From UBA6197 sp047638075 (GTDB taxonomy: Bacteria > Pseudomonadota > Alphaproteobacteria > Rhodobacterales > Rhodobacteraceae), in NCBI RefSeq assembly GCF_047638075.1, contig NZ_JBLJBV010000001.1, forward strand, positions 1 through 64,000: 64,000 nt of DNA, in the 5' to 3' direction. The position numbers and the translations under genes were made by a program. Below are positions 63,121 to 64,000 of the stretch, piece after piece (position 1 is the first letter of the stretch; every line of letters begins with the position of its first letter). The notes under the pieces are model-generated. The model was not told the DNA's origin. It ran no database searches and saw only the letters and a list, made by a program, of their open reading frames with translations.

Positions 63121-63320
63121 ACATGACAATGCTGAATAATAACACCCTTAACCCGGCCACAGCCGCGCGCGATGGGTCCACACTGATTGACGATCTTTAC
63201 GCCCTGCCCGATGCGCCACTGGCAATGCCACGGCAAGTCTTGCAATTGCCCAAGGGCTATTGGTTTGGTCTTGGGGCTACACATCGGTCTGACGCGGCAA
63301 CCCCCGGTGCAGGGAACTGA
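63117..63320 (+). CDS. opgI: Small protein between opgG and opgH (OpgI-like)
   Basis: This 67-residue open frame starts in an ATGA overlap with opgG (an ATG at 63105 is an alternative) and ends three bases before opgH. Rhodobacter sphaeroides has an opgGIH operon in which opgI is also a small gene in this position; the identity here is based on position, not sequence. The protein has no signal or helix of note; it ends in GYWFGLGATHRSDAAT. Confidence 0.65.
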   Translation: MNMTMLNNNTLNPATAARDGSTLIDDLYALPDAPLAMPRQVLQLPKGYWFGLGATHRSDAATPGAGN

Positions 63321-63323
63321 TCC

Positions 63324-64000
63324 ATGACAACGGCCTCGGCGGGGCGCAGCGGCCGTTTGGCCCGCCTTCGGCTAAGTGCGATCATCTTAAGCCTGCTGGC
63401 TGGTACGACCGCTTTTTTTCTGTTTGTTCAGTTCGGCGCGGCGGACGGGCTGGATGCGCTTGATCTGGTGCGCGCTGCCCTGATTCTGATTTCAACGCTT
63501 TGGCTGGCCTGGGGGGCGGTGGGCGGGTTGATGGGGCTGACCACCCGCGCCAAAGCACCCCCACGCGCCCGGCAAGCCAGCCTGATCACCACGCGCACCG
63601 CGATCCTTGTCCCGGTCTATAACGAAGACCCCGTCGAGACCTTTTCACGGATTGCGGCAATGGACGCCTCATTGAGGGCAACCGGCTTTGGCGCAAATTT
63701 CCACTTTGCGGTGCTATCGGACACCCGAAATGAGATGATCGCCCAGCGCGAGGCGCAATGGTTTGCGCGGCTGGTGCAGGATTGCGCGGGTATCGGCCGA
63801 TTTTTCTACCGTCGTCGCAGCAATAATAGCGGCAAAAAGGCCGGAAACGTCGAGGATTTCATTCAGCGGTCCGGTGCCGCCTATGATTTTGCGCTGATCC
63901 TTGATGCTGACAGCATCATGGAAGGGACCACTATCCTGGAGATGGTCCGCCGGATGCAGGCCGAACCCCGGCTGGGGCTGCTGCAAACCCTGCCCCGGAT
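63324..64000 (+). CDS. opgH: Glucan glucosyltransferase OpgH, 5' part only
   Basis: The frame is open for 225 complete codons to the right edge. Two hydrophobic helices (about 19-36, 50-75) are followed by a GT2 glycosyltransferase region with ILVPVYNEDP, and the metal-binding DADS in ALILDADSIMEG. OpgH polymerises the glucan backbone from UDP-glucose at the inner membrane. AGGGAACTGATCC lies upstream of the ATG. The rest lies beyond the window. Confidence 0.9.
   Translation, partial: MTTASAGRSGRLARLRLSAIILSLLAGTTAFFLFVQFGAADGLDALDLVRAALILISTLWLAWGAVGGLMGLTTRAKAPPRARQASLITTRTAILVPVYNEDPVETFSRIAAMDASLRATGFGANFHFAVLSDTRNEMIAQREAQWFARLVQDCAGIGRFFYRRRSNNSGKKAGNVEDFIQRSGAAYDFALILDADSIMEGTTILEMVRRMQAEPRLGLLQTLPR

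Overview
The window looks like a chromosomal segment of an alphaproteobacterium of the Rhodobacteraceae (Roseobacter/Rhodobacter relatives). The support is high GC with many four-base ATGA start/stop overlaps, an fdsGBA-type NAD-linked formate dehydrogenase, an opgG-opgI-opgH glucan operon order known from Rhodobacter sphaeroides, a small phasin-like protein typical of the family, ptsP directly after lysC, and a pyrB/pseudo-pyrC pair. I see no insertion sequence, phage gene, CRISPR array, rRNA or tRNA. Most of the window is ordinary, densely packed core genome.

Layout. 1-3.7 kb is the accessory-looking part: a very long leaderless Q-, N- and G-rich low-complexity protein that runs off the left edge, a 0.7 kb AT-rich divergent region with repeated TAAGGTTAA sites, a LuxR-type regulator and a translationally coupled unknown gene. 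3.8-8.7 kb is a branched-chain 2-oxoacid dehydrogenase operon (E1alpha, E1beta, E2, E3). 9-10.6 kb holds a PLP enzyme and a phasin-like protein. 11-15.2 kb is an RND efflux pair. 15.3-18.5 kb holds Kdo transferase, a Nudix hydrolase, DUF1178 and an SDR. 18.6-22.2 kb is lysC-ptsP. 22.2-28.5 kb holds YqgE, a DsbD N-domain protein and a second RND pair in the opposite direction.

28.7-33 kb holds a uracil-DNA glycosylase and pyrB, a membrane protein, an apparently non-catalytic dihydroorotase and plsY. 33-39 kb holds gshA, rsmE, ubiA and a BON/OmpA envelope protein. 39.2-46 kb is a complete formate dehydrogenase locus on the minus strand (fdsR, fdsG, fdsB, fdsA, fdhD, fdsD) with a strong LysR-type palindrome in front of fdsG. 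46.2-51.1 kb holds an S49 peptidase, an untracked 59-residue zinc-ribbon protein, a Ca/Na antiporter, an SDR and uvrC. 51.1-54 kb is an RpiR regulator divergent from an N-succinylamino-acid-racemase-like enzyme and a GNAT enzyme. 54-55.4 kb is pgsA-moaD-moaE. 55.5-60 kb holds a split MnmC pair, an EamA transporter and a lytic transglycosylase. 60.2-64 kb holds dapA and opgG-opgI-opgH (the last cut by the window edge).

How the genes relate: the molybdopterin synthase subunits (moaD, moaE) supply the cofactor used by the formate dehydrogenase. The lytic transglycosylase, dapA, opgGIH, kdtA, plsY, pgsA and the BON/OmpA protein are envelope functions. The regions most worth a second look are the Q/N/G-rich protein with its regulator (1-3.7 kb), the metal-ligand-free dihydroorotase (31-32.4 kb), the RpiR/racemase/GNAT module (51-54 kb), the FdsR palindrome (45.1 kb) and a 24-base intergenic repeat present at 18.47 and 46.06 kb.
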